A DNA stretch of 64,000 bases. Origin: Cyclobacterium plantarum. Its GTDB lineage: Bacteria > Bacteroidota > Bacteroidia > Cytophagales > Cyclobacteriaceae. The notes beneath the pieces were generated by a model that searched no databases, was not told the origin of the DNA, and saw nothing but the letters and a program-made list of their open reading frames with translations. Of the stretch, positions 52,891 through 61,980 are shown piece after piece; position 1 is the first letter of the stretch; every line of letters begins with the position of its first letter. The translations under genes and the position numbers were made by a program. The DNA lies in the NCBI RefSeq assembly GCF_011290685.1, contig NZ_JAANYN010000001.1, positions 541,325-605,324 of the forward strand, written 5' to 3'.

Positions 52891-54015
52891 ATGAAATTTA
52901 TTGTTTCTTCTTCATCACTTCTGAAGCACCTGTCATCCATCAACGGAGTAGTGACTACCAATCCGGTAGTGCCGATTTTGGAAAATTTTCTTTTTGAAAT
53001 TAAAGACAGTAAACTCACCGTTACAGCTTCAGATTTGCAGACTTCTATGATGACTGAGATAGAAGTGGAGGCGAAAGAAGACGGAAATATTGCGGTTCCT
53101 GCCAGGATTTTGATTGAAACCTTAAAGAACCTACCTGAGCAACCGGTGACTTTTAGCATAGACAAGGAAACCTACAGCGTAGAAATCAGTTCGGATAATG
53201 GCCGATACAAGTTGTCAGGTGAAAACGCCACTGATTTCCCCAGGATTCCTGGTGTTACCAATGCTTCTTCTGTGGAAATGTCCACTGAAATCCTGAGCAA
53301 TGCCATTGCCAATACCATATTTGCGACAAGTAACGATGAACTCAGACCGGCAATGACCGGGGTTTACATCAATCTAAGTGAAACCAATACTACTTTTGTG
53401 GCGACGGACGGACACCGGCTGATCAGGTACAGGAGAGTGGATATTGCCTCCCCAGAAGCCACTAGTATTATTGTACCCAGAAAGGCCTTGAACTTATTGA
53501 AGACCACCCTTCCTTCAGAGAATGTGCCGGTTACTGTAGAATTTAACAACAGCAATGCCTACTTCAAATTCAATCATATTAAAATGATCTGTAGGTTGAT
53601 CGATGAACGGTTTCCTGATTATGAAAATGTCATCCCACAGGACAACAATAATGACATGGTTATCAACAGGCAGGAATTTTTGGGCTCACTCAGGAGAATA
53701 GCCATCTATGCCAACAAGACCACCCATCAGGTCAGGCTCAAGCTTACTGGTAGCGAACTTCAGGTATCTGCCGAAGACCTGGACTTTTCCAATGAAGCCA
53801 ATGAAAGGCTGTCCTGTGAACATGAGGGAGAGGATATTGAAATTGGCTTCAATGCCAAATTCCTGGTTGAAATGCTCAATAATATTTCTGCCAAAGAAGT
53901 GACGCTTAAATTCAGTGCTCCGAACAGGGCGGGTTTGATCTTGCCATCCGATATGAGTGAGAATGAGGATATTCTGATGCTGGTCATGCCGGTAATGTTG
54001 AGTAATTATGTTTAG
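52891..54015 (+). CDS. dnaN: DNA polymerase III beta sliding clamp
   Basis: This ring-forming processivity clamp of the replicative polymerase has 374 residues in three repeated domains, the normal bacterial length. Recognisable parts are MKFIVSSSSLLKHLSSINGVV at the start, the GRYKLSGENATDFPRIP block, TDGHRLIRYRR and the C-terminal VMPVMLSNYV, close to the usual PMRL end. dnaA is not next to it, so the window need not lie at the origin. A strong bidirectional terminator follows. Confidence 0.96.
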   Translation: MKFIVSSSSLLKHLSSINGVVTTNPVVPILENFLFEIKDSKLTVTASDLQTSMMTEIEVEAKEDGNIAVPARILIETLKNLPEQPVTFSIDKETYSVEISSDNGRYKLSGENATDFPRIPGVTNASSVEMSTEILSNAIANTIFATSNDELRPAMTGVYINLSETNTTFVATDGHRLIRYRRVDIASPEATSIIVPRKALNLLKTTLPSENVPVTVEFNNSNAYFKFNHIKMICRLIDERFPDYENVIPQDNNNDMVINRQEFLGSLRRIAIYANKTTHQVRLKLTGSELQVSAEDLDFSNEANERLSCEHEGEDIEIGFNAKFLVEMLNNISAKEVTLKFSAPNRAGLILPSDMSENEDILMLVMPVMLSNYV

Positions 54016-54029
54016 GGGGCAAAAATAAT

Positions 54030-54072
54030 CCAGGCACAAAAAAACCGGTTTTGCCGGTTTTTTTGTGCCTGG
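54030..54072. terminator. Strong bidirectional terminator between dnaN and a lipoprotein gene
   Basis: A perfect 19-base-pair stem (CCAGGCACAAAAAAACCGG and its complement) encloses a 5-base loop with long T/A runs on both sides. It serves the convergent genes. Confidence 0.9.
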
Positions 54073-54102
54073 ATTTTACTTGATAACCTGAATTCGGTTT
54101 GC

Positions 54103-54762
54103 TTACTTTTTTACAACTTCCACATTTGTAAACCAAATGATCTTTTCCCCATTTTCCAAATGATGATCTTGTGCAATTTTAATGTTGCCAAAATCAGCTA
54201 CGTTTTCCCAGGTAAAGGCCCTGCCCTCGGGGCCGTCTCCTCTCCGGAATACCCACTCTTTGATCATGTGGTTTTCATCGATATAAATGTCATAAGCATC
54301 CCCGGGGGTATACCCGTCTGAATCGTTGTAGCGGATAATGATTTTTGTGGTAGGATCAGCATTAATGGGTGATCGCTGATTTTCAATGATTTCAGCTTCA
54401 TAACCTTCATCCCAGCCCAGATGAAAAGGAAAAAGCAGCCAATATTTGTCGTTGATGAATTTCTGGTCCACACTTTCAACGGCTTTAGTTTTGTTGGCAA
54501 TCAAATAGGTGGCAGTGGTGTCAGGTCCTGAATAGGATACTTCACCATTTTCCAAATCCCATGCCCAATCCCTAACCAGCACAGTGGCACTGTCTCTTCG
54601 GACATTCCAGGTATAGGAAATGGATTTGACTTCATCCAAATGATCAAAGCCATAAGCTTTGGCCACTTTCATTGGAAGACTATCCTCAGATTCTTTGGTT
54701 TCCGGAGAACAGGAGCTTATTAAAATCAACAGAAAGCCTAAGAAAACAAATGAATTTTTCAT
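54103..54762 (-). CDS. Hypothetical lipoprotein
   Basis: This lipoprotein of about 219 residues has its lipobox Ile-Ser-Ser-Cys after a 16-residue hydrophobic signal. The mature part is rich in Trp and aromatic residues, including SYTWNVRRDSATVLVRDWAWDLEN, DKYWLLFPFHLGWDEGYE and HMIKEWVFRRGDGPEGRAFTWENVADFG. The paired Trp segments resemble periplasmic beta-rich proteins of unknown function common in Bacteroidota. The in-frame ATG at 54801 would add 13 residues before the signal, so the ATG at 54762 is preferred. Confidence 0.7.
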   Translation of the reverse strand: MKNSFVFLGFLLILISSCSPETKESEDSLPMKVAKAYGFDHLDEVKSISYTWNVRRDSATVLVRDWAWDLENGEVSYSGPDTTATYLIANKTKAVESVDQKFINDKYWLLFPFHLGWDEGYEAEIIENQRSPINADPTTKIIIRYNDSDGYTPGDAYDIYIDENHMIKEWVFRRGDGPEGRAFTWENVADFGNIKIAQDHHLENGEKIIWFTNVEVVKK

Positions 54763-54836
54763 AATGAGTTTGTTTAGTGGTAGTTTTTTCAATTTAAACA
54801 TTTATCTCTAATTAAGCGGCTTAATGGTGAGATATC

Positions 54837-55964
54837 TTACTTTGGGCGTGTCCATTGGTACTTTTTGCCAGGGATGGCTTTGACAAAACCCAAAAATTCC
54901 AAGTTTAATAATTTGACAGCCAACTGGGGAATGGGGATATTCAGGTCCCTGCTCAACCAGTCAATTTCGGCTTCTGTTTTTTCATACAAGCGTTCCAGTA
55001 CTTTTAGTTCCATCGGATCCAGATCTGAAGTGTCCGTAAGCGTTGGAGCCGGTGTGGCAGCATCGTTTTCCTTATCCCAGGAAAGGGATTCCACAATTTC
55101 GCCAGGCCCCATATAGATACCAGCTTTCATGCTTCTGATAAGATTATTACAACCCTCACTGTATTGGGATTGTAAGTTTCCAGGAACTGCAAAAACTTCT
55201 CTGTTGTAACTGTAGGCAATTTCGGCGGTAATTAAAGCGCCTCCTTTTCTGGCTGCCTCCACCACGATAAGGGCATCGGACAAGCCTGCGATAATGCGGT
55301 TTCTTTGGGGAAAATTACTGGGGTTTAAAGCAGCTCCCATTTTAAATTCACTTATCAGTCCCCCGTTTTCTTTCATTTGTTCGGCAGTTTTTTTGTGGGC
55401 TGCGGGATAAATGGTATTAACATCAGTGCCAAGTATGGCAATGGTTGGGATTTTGTTTGAAATGGCTGCCCGGTGCGCCTCTATGTCAATACCATAAGCC
55501 AGCCCACTGATGACAGTGGGCTGAAACCTGGCAAGTTCTTCAGTGATTTTTTGGGTAATGCTCCTTCCATAGGTGGTGGCATTTCTGGTGCCAACGATGC
55601 CTACGGTCCTTTTTGGATTAGGGTTTAAGTTTCCTTTTGAGAAAAGAAAAGGAGGGGCATCAGGAACAGACTTCAACCTTCCCGGGTAATTGGCCTCCAG
55701 ATAGCAGTGAATCTCAATACCTTGTTTATCAGCGGCATCAATTAAGTTTGAAGCTTCTTTCAAATAGGCATCTTTTCCTTTTCTGTAAGCCAAAAGCTTG
55801 GGTCCAATGCCGGGTATTTTCATTGCTTTACCCTGGGACAGATTGAAGAAACCCTCAGCGGATCCGCAATAATTAATGATGGTTTTGAATATATTCGGCC
55901 CTAAGTTTGGAAATAGACTGAGCGCCAGATTGTGCAATAACTTATTGTTCTCCTTGCTTGGCAT
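54837..55964 (-). CDS. dprA: DNA-processing protein DprA
   Basis: The 375-residue protein protects incoming single-stranded DNA and loads RecA during transformation. It has the N-terminal helix-hairpin-helix region (about 1-70), the Rossmann core with TVGIVGTRNATTYGRSIT, SGLAYGIDIEAHRAAI, ILGTDVNTIYPAAHKKTAEQ, and the FPQRNRIIAGLSDALIVVEAARKGGALITAEIA block. A C-terminal winged-helix domain ends in LEFLGFVKAIPGKKYQ. The start overlaps the upstream MerR gene by 23 bases. Together with ComEC it suggests natural competence (inference). Confidence 0.95.
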   Translation of the reverse strand: MPSKENNKLLHNLALSLFPNLGPNIFKTIINYCGSAEGFFNLSQGKAMKIPGIGPKLLAYRKGKDAYLKEASNLIDAADKQGIEIHCYLEANYPGRLKSVPDAPPFLFSKGNLNPNPKRTVGIVGTRNATTYGRSITQKITEELARFQPTVISGLAYGIDIEAHRAAISNKIPTIAILGTDVNTIYPAAHKKTAEQMKENGGLISEFKMGAALNPSNFPQRNRIIAGLSDALIVVEAARKGGALITAEIAYSYNREVFAVPGNLQSQYSEGCNNLIRSMKAGIYMGPGEIVESLSWDKENDAATPAPTLTDTSDLDPMELKVLERLYEKTEAEIDWLSRDLNIPIPQLAVKLLNLEFLGFVKAIPGKKYQWTRPK

Positions 55965-56322
55965 CCAGATTATCCCTGATTTCCGTCAAAAAGCTTCTGA
56001 TTTCATGTAACCTTTGAATCATGGAGGCAGTATCCTGGATTTTATGCAGGTCCTTTTTAATGATTTCCTGTGCACCGGCAAGGGTATACCCCTTTTCTTT
56101 TACCAGGTGGTAGATCAGCTGGATTTTATCCAGGTCTTCCCTGGTAAATCTTCGGTTTCCTTTTTTATCCTTTTTGGGCTTGATGATATCAAATTCACCC
56201 TCCCAATACCGGATCAATGAAGTAGCAACTTTAAACTTTTCTGCAACTTCACCGATAGAATAATATTTCTTTTCTATTTCCTTTTCTTTGTATGGCAATG
56301 GATTGGTCTTTTTTTCAATCAA
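55942..56322 (-). CDS. MerR family transcriptional regulator
   Basis: The 126-residue regulator has the N-terminal MerR winged helix: KYYSIGEVAEKFKVATSLIRYWEGEF (about 18-43), then IKPKKDKKGNRRFTREDLDKI. The C-terminal half is a coiled coil for dimerisation (about 85-120). It has no cysteine-rich metal-binding loop, so it is not a metal-type MerR. It precedes dprA in an apparent unit, whose start it overlaps. Its target is unknown. Confidence 0.9.
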   Translation of the reverse strand: MIEKKTNPLPYKEKEIEKKYYSIGEVAEKFKVATSLIRYWEGEFDIIKPKKDKKGNRRFTREDLDKIQLIYHLVKEKGYTLAGAQEIIKKDLHKIQDTASMIQRLHEIRSFLTEIRDNLDAKQGEQ

Positions 56323-56591
56323 AAATAAAAAAATAATCCGTTAAATGTAATACCTGATCTTTATATAACCTGAGTTCAATCTAATTTCAGGGAAAATCTT
56401 TAATTTTTAACCATGAAAAGGATTAAGCCCTGTGAATCCATGACAAGAAGAAACTGGTTCCTATTTTCTGCTTCCAATAACCAACAAAGGAGCTAAATGT
56501 GACGATCAGGGCAATTTATTCGTCATTCCCAGCCATACATAATTCAGGTCTTCAAATTAGGCGCAATAGGTCATCGTTTCGGGAAGAACGA
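56323..56591. other. Intergenic region with weak repeat traces
   Basis: About 270 bases of AT-rich sequence between the MerR gene and the terminator of the M23 gene. Short fragments resembling the dispersed repeat (TGACGATCAGGGC, CGTCATTCCC at about 56500-56530) are present. No gene is supported. Confidence 0.4.
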
Positions 56592-56626
56592 AAAAGCCTT
56601 CACTCATCAAGTGAGGGAAGGCTTTT
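56592..56626 (-). terminator. Intrinsic terminator of the M23 peptidase gene
   Basis: AAAAGCCTTC pairs with GAAGGCTTTT, with a second four-base CTCA/TGAG pairing inside, 27 bases beyond the stop codon of the minus-strand peptidase gene. Confidence 0.8.
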
Positions 56627-56652
56627 CAAAATCAGCTATACCTGTAAACTGC

Positions 56653-57630
56653 TTAAGAAAGAGATTGATTCTCCCTGGAGGCAAGCTCAAGTATTTTATC
56701 AAATTCACTAGGTTCCAGGTCTTTAAAGAAATAATTGACCGGGTTGACATATTTGTTGTCTTTTATTACCTCATAATGAACGTGCGGGGCAGTAGAGGAC
56801 CCTGTATTCCCAACGGTTCCGATCTTGTCACCCCTTTTGATTTTATCACCTACCCTAACGTTAAAATCATTCATGTGGGCATATCTGGTATTGAAGCCAA
56901 ATCCATGGTCAATAATAATGGATTTGCCGTAACCTCCAAATTCGGTACGCACTTGCTTGACCACTCCATCACCGGTAGCGTAAATGGGTGTTCCTTTTGG
57001 AGCAGAAAAGTCAACCCCGGTGTGCATTTTTCTTACTTTTAATATGGGGTGTAGCCTGATGCCATATCCGGATGCCAATCTGTTTAATTCTTCATTGTGA
57101 ATGGGCTGTATAGCCGGAATGGAAGCCCAATATTCCTCCTTGTTCATGGCCGTTTCAGACAGTTCATTGTAGGATTCCCATTGGATAAAAAGCTGTCTTT
57201 TGAGGGTTTCCACTTTACTGGAAACTGAAATGATCATTTTCTCCTGGTTGAGCCCTTTTTCTTTGATTTCCCGGAATCTGTCTGAACCTCCGAAACCGGC
57301 TTTTCTTACCGAGTTGGGGATCGGTTCAGATTCAAAGATAACCCTGTACAAATTGTCATCTCTTTCCTGAAGATCTGCCATCATGGTGTTCAGTTGCCCC
57401 ACCTCTTGCTCCAAAAGCTCGTAGTATAGTTTCAGTTCTCTGTTTTCTTTCTTCAGCATTAATTCTTTGGGGCTGTCAAAATAATAATGAAAAACCAAAA
57501 GGATACCAACCGCCAAAATGGAGGAAAGCGATAAAAAACCTAAAACGTTAAGGGTTACATCCCATTTACTCCTGACATACCTTTCATACTTGCAGGTCTT
57601 GGGATCGTAATAATATTTTATTCTACTCAT
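56653..57630 (-). CDS. Membrane-anchored M23 family metallopeptidase
   Basis: This 325-residue LytM/M23-type peptidase cleaves or organises peptidoglycan. It has a basic N-terminus, one membrane helix (about 31-49), a coiled-coil region (about 60-180, ENRELKLYYELLEQEVGQLN) and a C-terminal catalytic domain. That domain contains the zinc motif MHTGVDFSAPKGTPIYATGDG, SIIIDHGFGFNTRYAHM, KIGTVGNTGSSTAPHVHYEV and the final strand. The HxxxD and HxH zinc ligands are all present, so it should be active. It is divergent from alaS and carries its own promoter box. Confidence 0.92.
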   Translation of the reverse strand: MSRIKYYYDPKTCKYERYVRSKWDVTLNVLGFLSLSSILAVGILLVFHYYFDSPKELMLKKENRELKLYYELLEQEVGQLNTMMADLQERDDNLYRVIFESEPIPNSVRKAGFGGSDRFREIKEKGLNQEKMIISVSSKVETLKRQLFIQWESYNELSETAMNKEEYWASIPAIQPIHNEELNRLASGYGIRLHPILKVRKMHTGVDFSAPKGTPIYATGDGVVKQVRTEFGGYGKSIIIDHGFGFNTRYAHMNDFNVRVGDKIKRGDKIGTVGNTGSSTAPHVHYEVIKDNKYVNPVNYFFKDLEPSEFDKILELASRENQSLS

Positions 57631-57726
57631 TTAACAAATAGTACGTTAAAACTCTTAATTTTGTATTCTGAAAAACCCGGGTGATCGTTTTACATCCTGA
57701 AAGCCATTCATTTGGGTGTTTGGGCA

Positions 57727-57734
57727 CAAAGGTA
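57727..57734 (-). promoter_or_regulatory. -7 promoter box for the M23 peptidase gene
   Basis: On the minus strand TACCTTTG matches TAnnTTTG, 96 bases before the start at 57630. It lies in the intergenic region shared with the divergent alaS. Confidence 0.35.
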
Positions 57735-57783
57735 ATCCAAAAATATCAAATATTCCAACTTATCAAGTTTAAGCTAAATAAAC

Positions 57784-60420
57784 ATGAATTCCAAACAAAT
57801 AAGAAGCCAATTTATTGAATTTTTTCAATCAAAAAAGCATCAATTTGTTCCCTCATCCCCAATCGTTGTCAAGAATGATCCTACATTGATGTTTACCAAT
57901 GCAGGTATGAATCAATTTAAAGATTTTTTCCTGGGAAATGACATTCCGGATAACTTGCGTGTAACTAACAGTCAAAAGTGCCTTAGGGTTTCGGGAAAAC
58001 ACAATGATTTGGAGGAAGTGGGGGTAGACACCTACCACCATACCATGTTTGAAATGCTTGGAAACTGGTCATTTGGGGACTATTTTAAAAAAGAGGCCAT
58101 ACACTGGGCCTGGGAATTGTTGACGGATGTGTATCAATTACCCACTGAGCGCATGTATGTCACAGTTTTTGGCGGGGATAGTGAGGATGGTTTGGATGAA
58201 GACAAGGAAGCTTTTTCCATTTGGCAAAGCCTGATTGAAAAGGAGCGGATATTGTATGGGTCCAAAAAAGATAATTTCTGGGAGATGGGTGAATCCGGCC
58301 CTTGCGGCCCTTGTTCTGAAATTCATATCGATATGCGTGAGCAAGAGGAAATCGACAGGATTCCCGGTAGGGAGTTGGTAAATGCTGACCATCCCCAGGT
58401 GATAGAAATATGGAATTTGGTGTTTATCCAATTCAATAGATTTGCCGACAAACGTTTAAAAGAACTACCTGCCAGGCATGTGGATACCGGCATGGGGCTG
58501 GAACGCCTGGTAAGGGTGATTCAGCAGAAGAAGTCTAACTATGACACCGACCTTTTCGCTCCCTTCATAGGGAAAATTGAATCACTTTCGGGTTTTTCTT
58601 ACGGGCAGTCCGAAAAAACCGACATTGCCTTCAGGGTGGTTGTGGATCATATCCGTGCTATCGCATTCACCATCGCAGACGGGCAGTTGCCTTCCAACAA
58701 TAAGGCAGGATATGTGATCAGGAGAATTCTTCGCAGGGCGGTCAGGTATGGATACACGTTTTTGGAACTTAAATCCCCATTCCTATACCATTTGGTGCCG
58801 ATATTATCAGATAATTTCGGAGAATTTTTCCCAGAAGTAAAAGAACAAGCCGATTTCATAGGAAAGGTTATCCATGAAGAAGAACAGGCCTTCCTCAGAA
58901 CCCTGGATAAGGGATTGAAGAACCTGGAAAATATCCAGGAATCCATGAAAGCAAAAAATGAGCAAGTCATCCCGGGGGAAGTGGCTTTTGAACTGTATGA
59001 CACCTATGGTTTCCCACTGGACCTTACTTCGCTTATTGCCAGAGAAAATGGCCTAAGTGTAGATGAGAAGGGGTTTATGGCCTCCATGAAAGTACAAAAG
59101 GCCCGCTCCCGTTCAGCTGCCACATTGGAAACCGGGGATTGGGTAATGGTGAATGAGGAAGATACATCGGTTTTTGTCGGGTATGATGCCTTAAGCACGC
59201 ATGCTAAAATCATAAAATTCCGGAAAATAAAAGAGAAAAAGGAGAGCAGTTTTCAGTTGGTTTTGACAGAAACGCCCTTTTATGCAGAAAGCGGAGGACA
59301 GGTAGGAGATACCGGCATCCTGTCGAATGGAAACGAAACGATCCGGGTATTGGATACCAGAAAAGAAAATGACCTGATCGTACACAAGGTGGACAAATTG
59401 CCGGAGTTTACCGAAAGTGAATTTTTCTGTCAGGTGGATGCCAATAAAAGAAAGTGGACCAAAAACAATCATTCAGCCACCCATTTGTTACAGTCTGCTT
59501 TAAAACAGGTATTGGGACAACATGTGCAACAGAAAGGGTCTCTGGTCAATGAAAAACTACTCAGGTTTGATTTTTCCCATTTTGCCAAAATGACTGCGGA
59601 AGAGCTGGATCAGGTAGAATGTATTGTTAATGAAAAGATCAGAGAAAATATTTCTTTGGATGAACGGCGGAATGTGCCAATTGCTCAGGCAAAAGCCATG
59701 GGTGCTACTGCCCTTTTTGGGGAAAAATATGGGGACCATGTGCGGGTTATCGCTTTTGATCCTTCTTTTTCCATTGAATTGTGTGGAGGAACCCACGCGC
59801 AAGCAACTGGTGAAATCGGTTACTTTAAAATTGTATCTGAAACATCTATTGCTGCTGGCGTACGCCGAATTGAAGCTTTAACGGGCCATAGGGCAGAAGA
59901 ATATGTCAATCGCCAATTTCAATTGATACAGGATTTACAGGAAGTAATGAAAAGCCCGAAGGATTTGGTAGGGGCCATACAAAGTTTGATTGACGAGCGG
60001 GCCAATTTAAGGAGGGAAATAGAGGGGCTTCAACTGAAGGAGACAGAACAAATCAAACAAAGTTTAAAAAATCAGGCAAAATCCTTGAACGGTTACCAAT
60101 TAATCCTTGGTTTGATTAAATTGCCTCATGCAGAGTCTCTGAAAAAATTGTCCTTTGAATTGAAAAATGAGATGGATAGTCTGGTGGCCGTTTTAGCGGC
60201 AGATATCGGCGGAAAACCTCAGGTTGCCGTTGTGATCAGTGATTCTCTGGTAAACGAAAGAGGACTGAATGCTGGACAAATGGTCAAAGAATTGGCTAAA
60301 GAAATTAAAGGCGGGGGAGGTGGCCAGCCCTTTTTTGCCACAGCAGGAGGTAAAGACTCCTCTGGATTACCCAATTTGCTAAACAAAGCTGAACTTATAC
60401 TTCAGTTGTCAACTAAATGA
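57784..60420 (+). CDS. alaS: Alanyl-tRNA synthetase
   Basis: The 878-residue enzyme charges tRNA(Ala) and edits mischarged Ser and Gly. Class II catalytic motifs are visible in TNAGMNQFKDFFLG (about 38-51), HTMFEMLGNWSFGDYFKKEAI and VDTGMGLERLVRVIQ. The editing domain has the zinc ligands NHSATHLLQSAL (about 561-572) and CGGTHAQATGEIG (about 666-678). The C-terminal oligomerisation domain closes with GGGGGQPFFATAGGKD. The length and order are normal. Confidence 0.97.
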   Translation: MNSKQIRSQFIEFFQSKKHQFVPSSPIVVKNDPTLMFTNAGMNQFKDFFLGNDIPDNLRVTNSQKCLRVSGKHNDLEEVGVDTYHHTMFEMLGNWSFGDYFKKEAIHWAWELLTDVYQLPTERMYVTVFGGDSEDGLDEDKEAFSIWQSLIEKERILYGSKKDNFWEMGESGPCGPCSEIHIDMREQEEIDRIPGRELVNADHPQVIEIWNLVFIQFNRFADKRLKELPARHVDTGMGLERLVRVIQQKKSNYDTDLFAPFIGKIESLSGFSYGQSEKTDIAFRVVVDHIRAIAFTIADGQLPSNNKAGYVIRRILRRAVRYGYTFLELKSPFLYHLVPILSDNFGEFFPEVKEQADFIGKVIHEEEQAFLRTLDKGLKNLENIQESMKAKNEQVIPGEVAFELYDTYGFPLDLTSLIARENGLSVDEKGFMASMKVQKARSRSAATLETGDWVMVNEEDTSVFVGYDALSTHAKIIKFRKIKEKKESSFQLVLTETPFYAESGGQVGDTGILSNGNETIRVLDTRKENDLIVHKVDKLPEFTESEFFCQVDANKRKWTKNNHSATHLLQSALKQVLGQHVQQKGSLVNEKLLRFDFSHFAKMTAEELDQVECIVNEKIRENISLDERRNVPIAQAKAMGATALFGEKYGDHVRVIAFDPSFSIELCGGTHAQATGEIGYFKIVSETSIAAGVRRIEALTGHRAEEYVNRQFQLIQDLQEVMKSPKDLVGAIQSLIDERANLRREIEGLQLKETEQIKQSLKNQAKSLNGYQLILGLIKLPHAESLKKLSFELKNEMDSLVAVLAADIGGKPQVAVVISDSLVNERGLNAGQMVKELAKEIKGGGGGQPFFATAGGKDSSGLPNLLNKAELILQLSTK

Positions 60421-60493
60421 TTTTTCGGCATCCAGATTTGGTTTTAGGTGAAATCTCCGCCAATTTTGGAACGATTAATGTAATGATTGAAAA

Positions 60494-61978
60494 ATGATTG
60501 AAGAGAAGTCTATTTCCCAGGTGGAAGAAGAAACCAAAATGAAATACGAGTTGGTCATTGGGCTGGAAGTGCATGCACAATTGCTCACCAAAAGCAAAAT
60601 GTATACTTCTGATTCTACAACTTTTGGCAATATGCCCAACACCAATATATCTGTGATCACTCTAGGTCATCCGGGTACTTTGCCAAAAGTAAATAAAAGG
60701 GCGGTAGAATATGCCATTAAGATGGGCCTTGCCTGTGATTCTTCCATAACAAGGAGAAACGTATTTGCCAGAAAAAACTACTTTTACCCTGATCTACCCA
60801 AGGGTTATCAACTGACACAGGACAAAAACCCTATTTGTGTAGGAGGTCATGTGCCTATTGTGTTGTCCAGCGGTGAAAAGAAAAACATTGCACTTACCCG
60901 AATCCACATGGAGGAGGATGCCGGTAAATCGATCCACCTGGCAGGAGAAGTAGATACGCTGGTTGACTTTAATCGGGCAGGAGTACCCTTGATAGAAATT
61001 GTCACTGAACCGGACATGCGGTCTTCGGAAGAAGCATACAATGTGTTGACGGAGATCAAAAAAATTGTCAAATACCTGGGGATATGTGACGGAAACATGG
61101 AAGAAGGGTCTTTGAGATGTGATGCCAACGTGTCTGTAAGACTTCGGGGAGATGAAGTTCTGGGAAAGAAAGTAGAAGTAAAAAACATGAATTCTTTCCG
61201 AAATGTAGCCAGAGCCATCGAACATGAATATGACAGGCAGGTACGGCTTTTGGAAAATGGGAAGGAGATCGTTTCAGAGACGAGAACCTTTGATGCCACT
61301 ACGGGCAATACCGGCAGTATGCGTACCAAAGAGGACCTCAATGACTACAGGTATTTTCCAGAACCGGATTTAAGTCCTGTGGTTATTTCCGAAGAGTGGT
61401 TGACCTCCATAAAAGATGAAATGCCCATTTTGCCAAGGGAGCTTTTTGCTAAATTCGTCAAAAAATATGGCTTGCCTGAGTATGATGCCGGGGTGCTGAC
61501 TGATCAAAAGGAAATAGCCTTGTGGTTTGAGGAATTGTGCCACCATACAGAAAACTATAAAAGTGCATCCAATTGGTTGATGGGGCCGATCAAATCATAC
61601 CTCAATGAACTGACCCTGGGCATTGAAGATTTTCCACTTGGCCCAAAACAAATGGCTTCCCTGATAGCCTTGATAGATGCTGGAAAGGTAAGTTATACTG
61701 TGGCATCACAGAAGATATACCCCCAGATGCTAAAACACCCTGAACAATCTCCTCTGGAAATTGCCCAGAAGTTGAATTTGATTCAGGAAAGCGATGAAGG
61801 GACCATAAGACCCGTTATTGAATCAGTACTGGCCGAAAACGAGTCAAAGGTTCAGGAATACAAATCTGGGAAAAAGGGGCTTATGGGAATGTTTATGGGT
61901 GAAGTAATGAAAAAATCTAAAGGAAAGGCCGATCCCAAGGTTGCCAGTAAAATTTTATCTGAATTATTGAACCGATAA
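60494..61978 (+). CDS. gatB: Aspartyl/glutamyl-tRNA(Asn/Gln) amidotransferase subunit B
   Basis: The 494-residue GatB subunit of the transamidosome converts Glu-tRNA(Gln) to Gln-tRNA(Gln). It opens with KYELVIGLEVHAQLLTKSKMYT and has the GatB signature FPDLPKGYQLTQ-type YPDLPKGYQLTQDKNPIC. VTEPDMRSSEEAYN and MEEGSLRCDANVSVR follow, and a C-terminal YqeY-like helical domain ends the chain. An alternative start (ATG 60539) would remove 15 residues and would give the normal family N-terminus; both are possible. gatA and gatC are not in the window. Confidence 0.96.
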   Translation: MIEEKSISQVEEETKMKYELVIGLEVHAQLLTKSKMYTSDSTTFGNMPNTNISVITLGHPGTLPKVNKRAVEYAIKMGLACDSSITRRNVFARKNYFYPDLPKGYQLTQDKNPICVGGHVPIVLSSGEKKNIALTRIHMEEDAGKSIHLAGEVDTLVDFNRAGVPLIEIVTEPDMRSSEEAYNVLTEIKKIVKYLGICDGNMEEGSLRCDANVSVRLRGDEVLGKKVEVKNMNSFRNVARAIEHEYDRQVRLLENGKEIVSETRTFDATTGNTGSMRTKEDLNDYRYFPEPDLSPVVISEEWLTSIKDEMPILPRELFAKFVKKYGLPEYDAGVLTDQKEIALWFEELCHHTENYKSASNWLMGPIKSYLNELTLGIEDFPLGPKQMASLIALIDAGKVSYTVASQKIYPQMLKHPEQSPLEIAQKLNLIQESDEGTIRPVIESVLAENESKVQEYKSGKKGLMGMFMGEVMKKSKGKADPKVASKILSELLNR

Positions 61979-61980
61979 AT

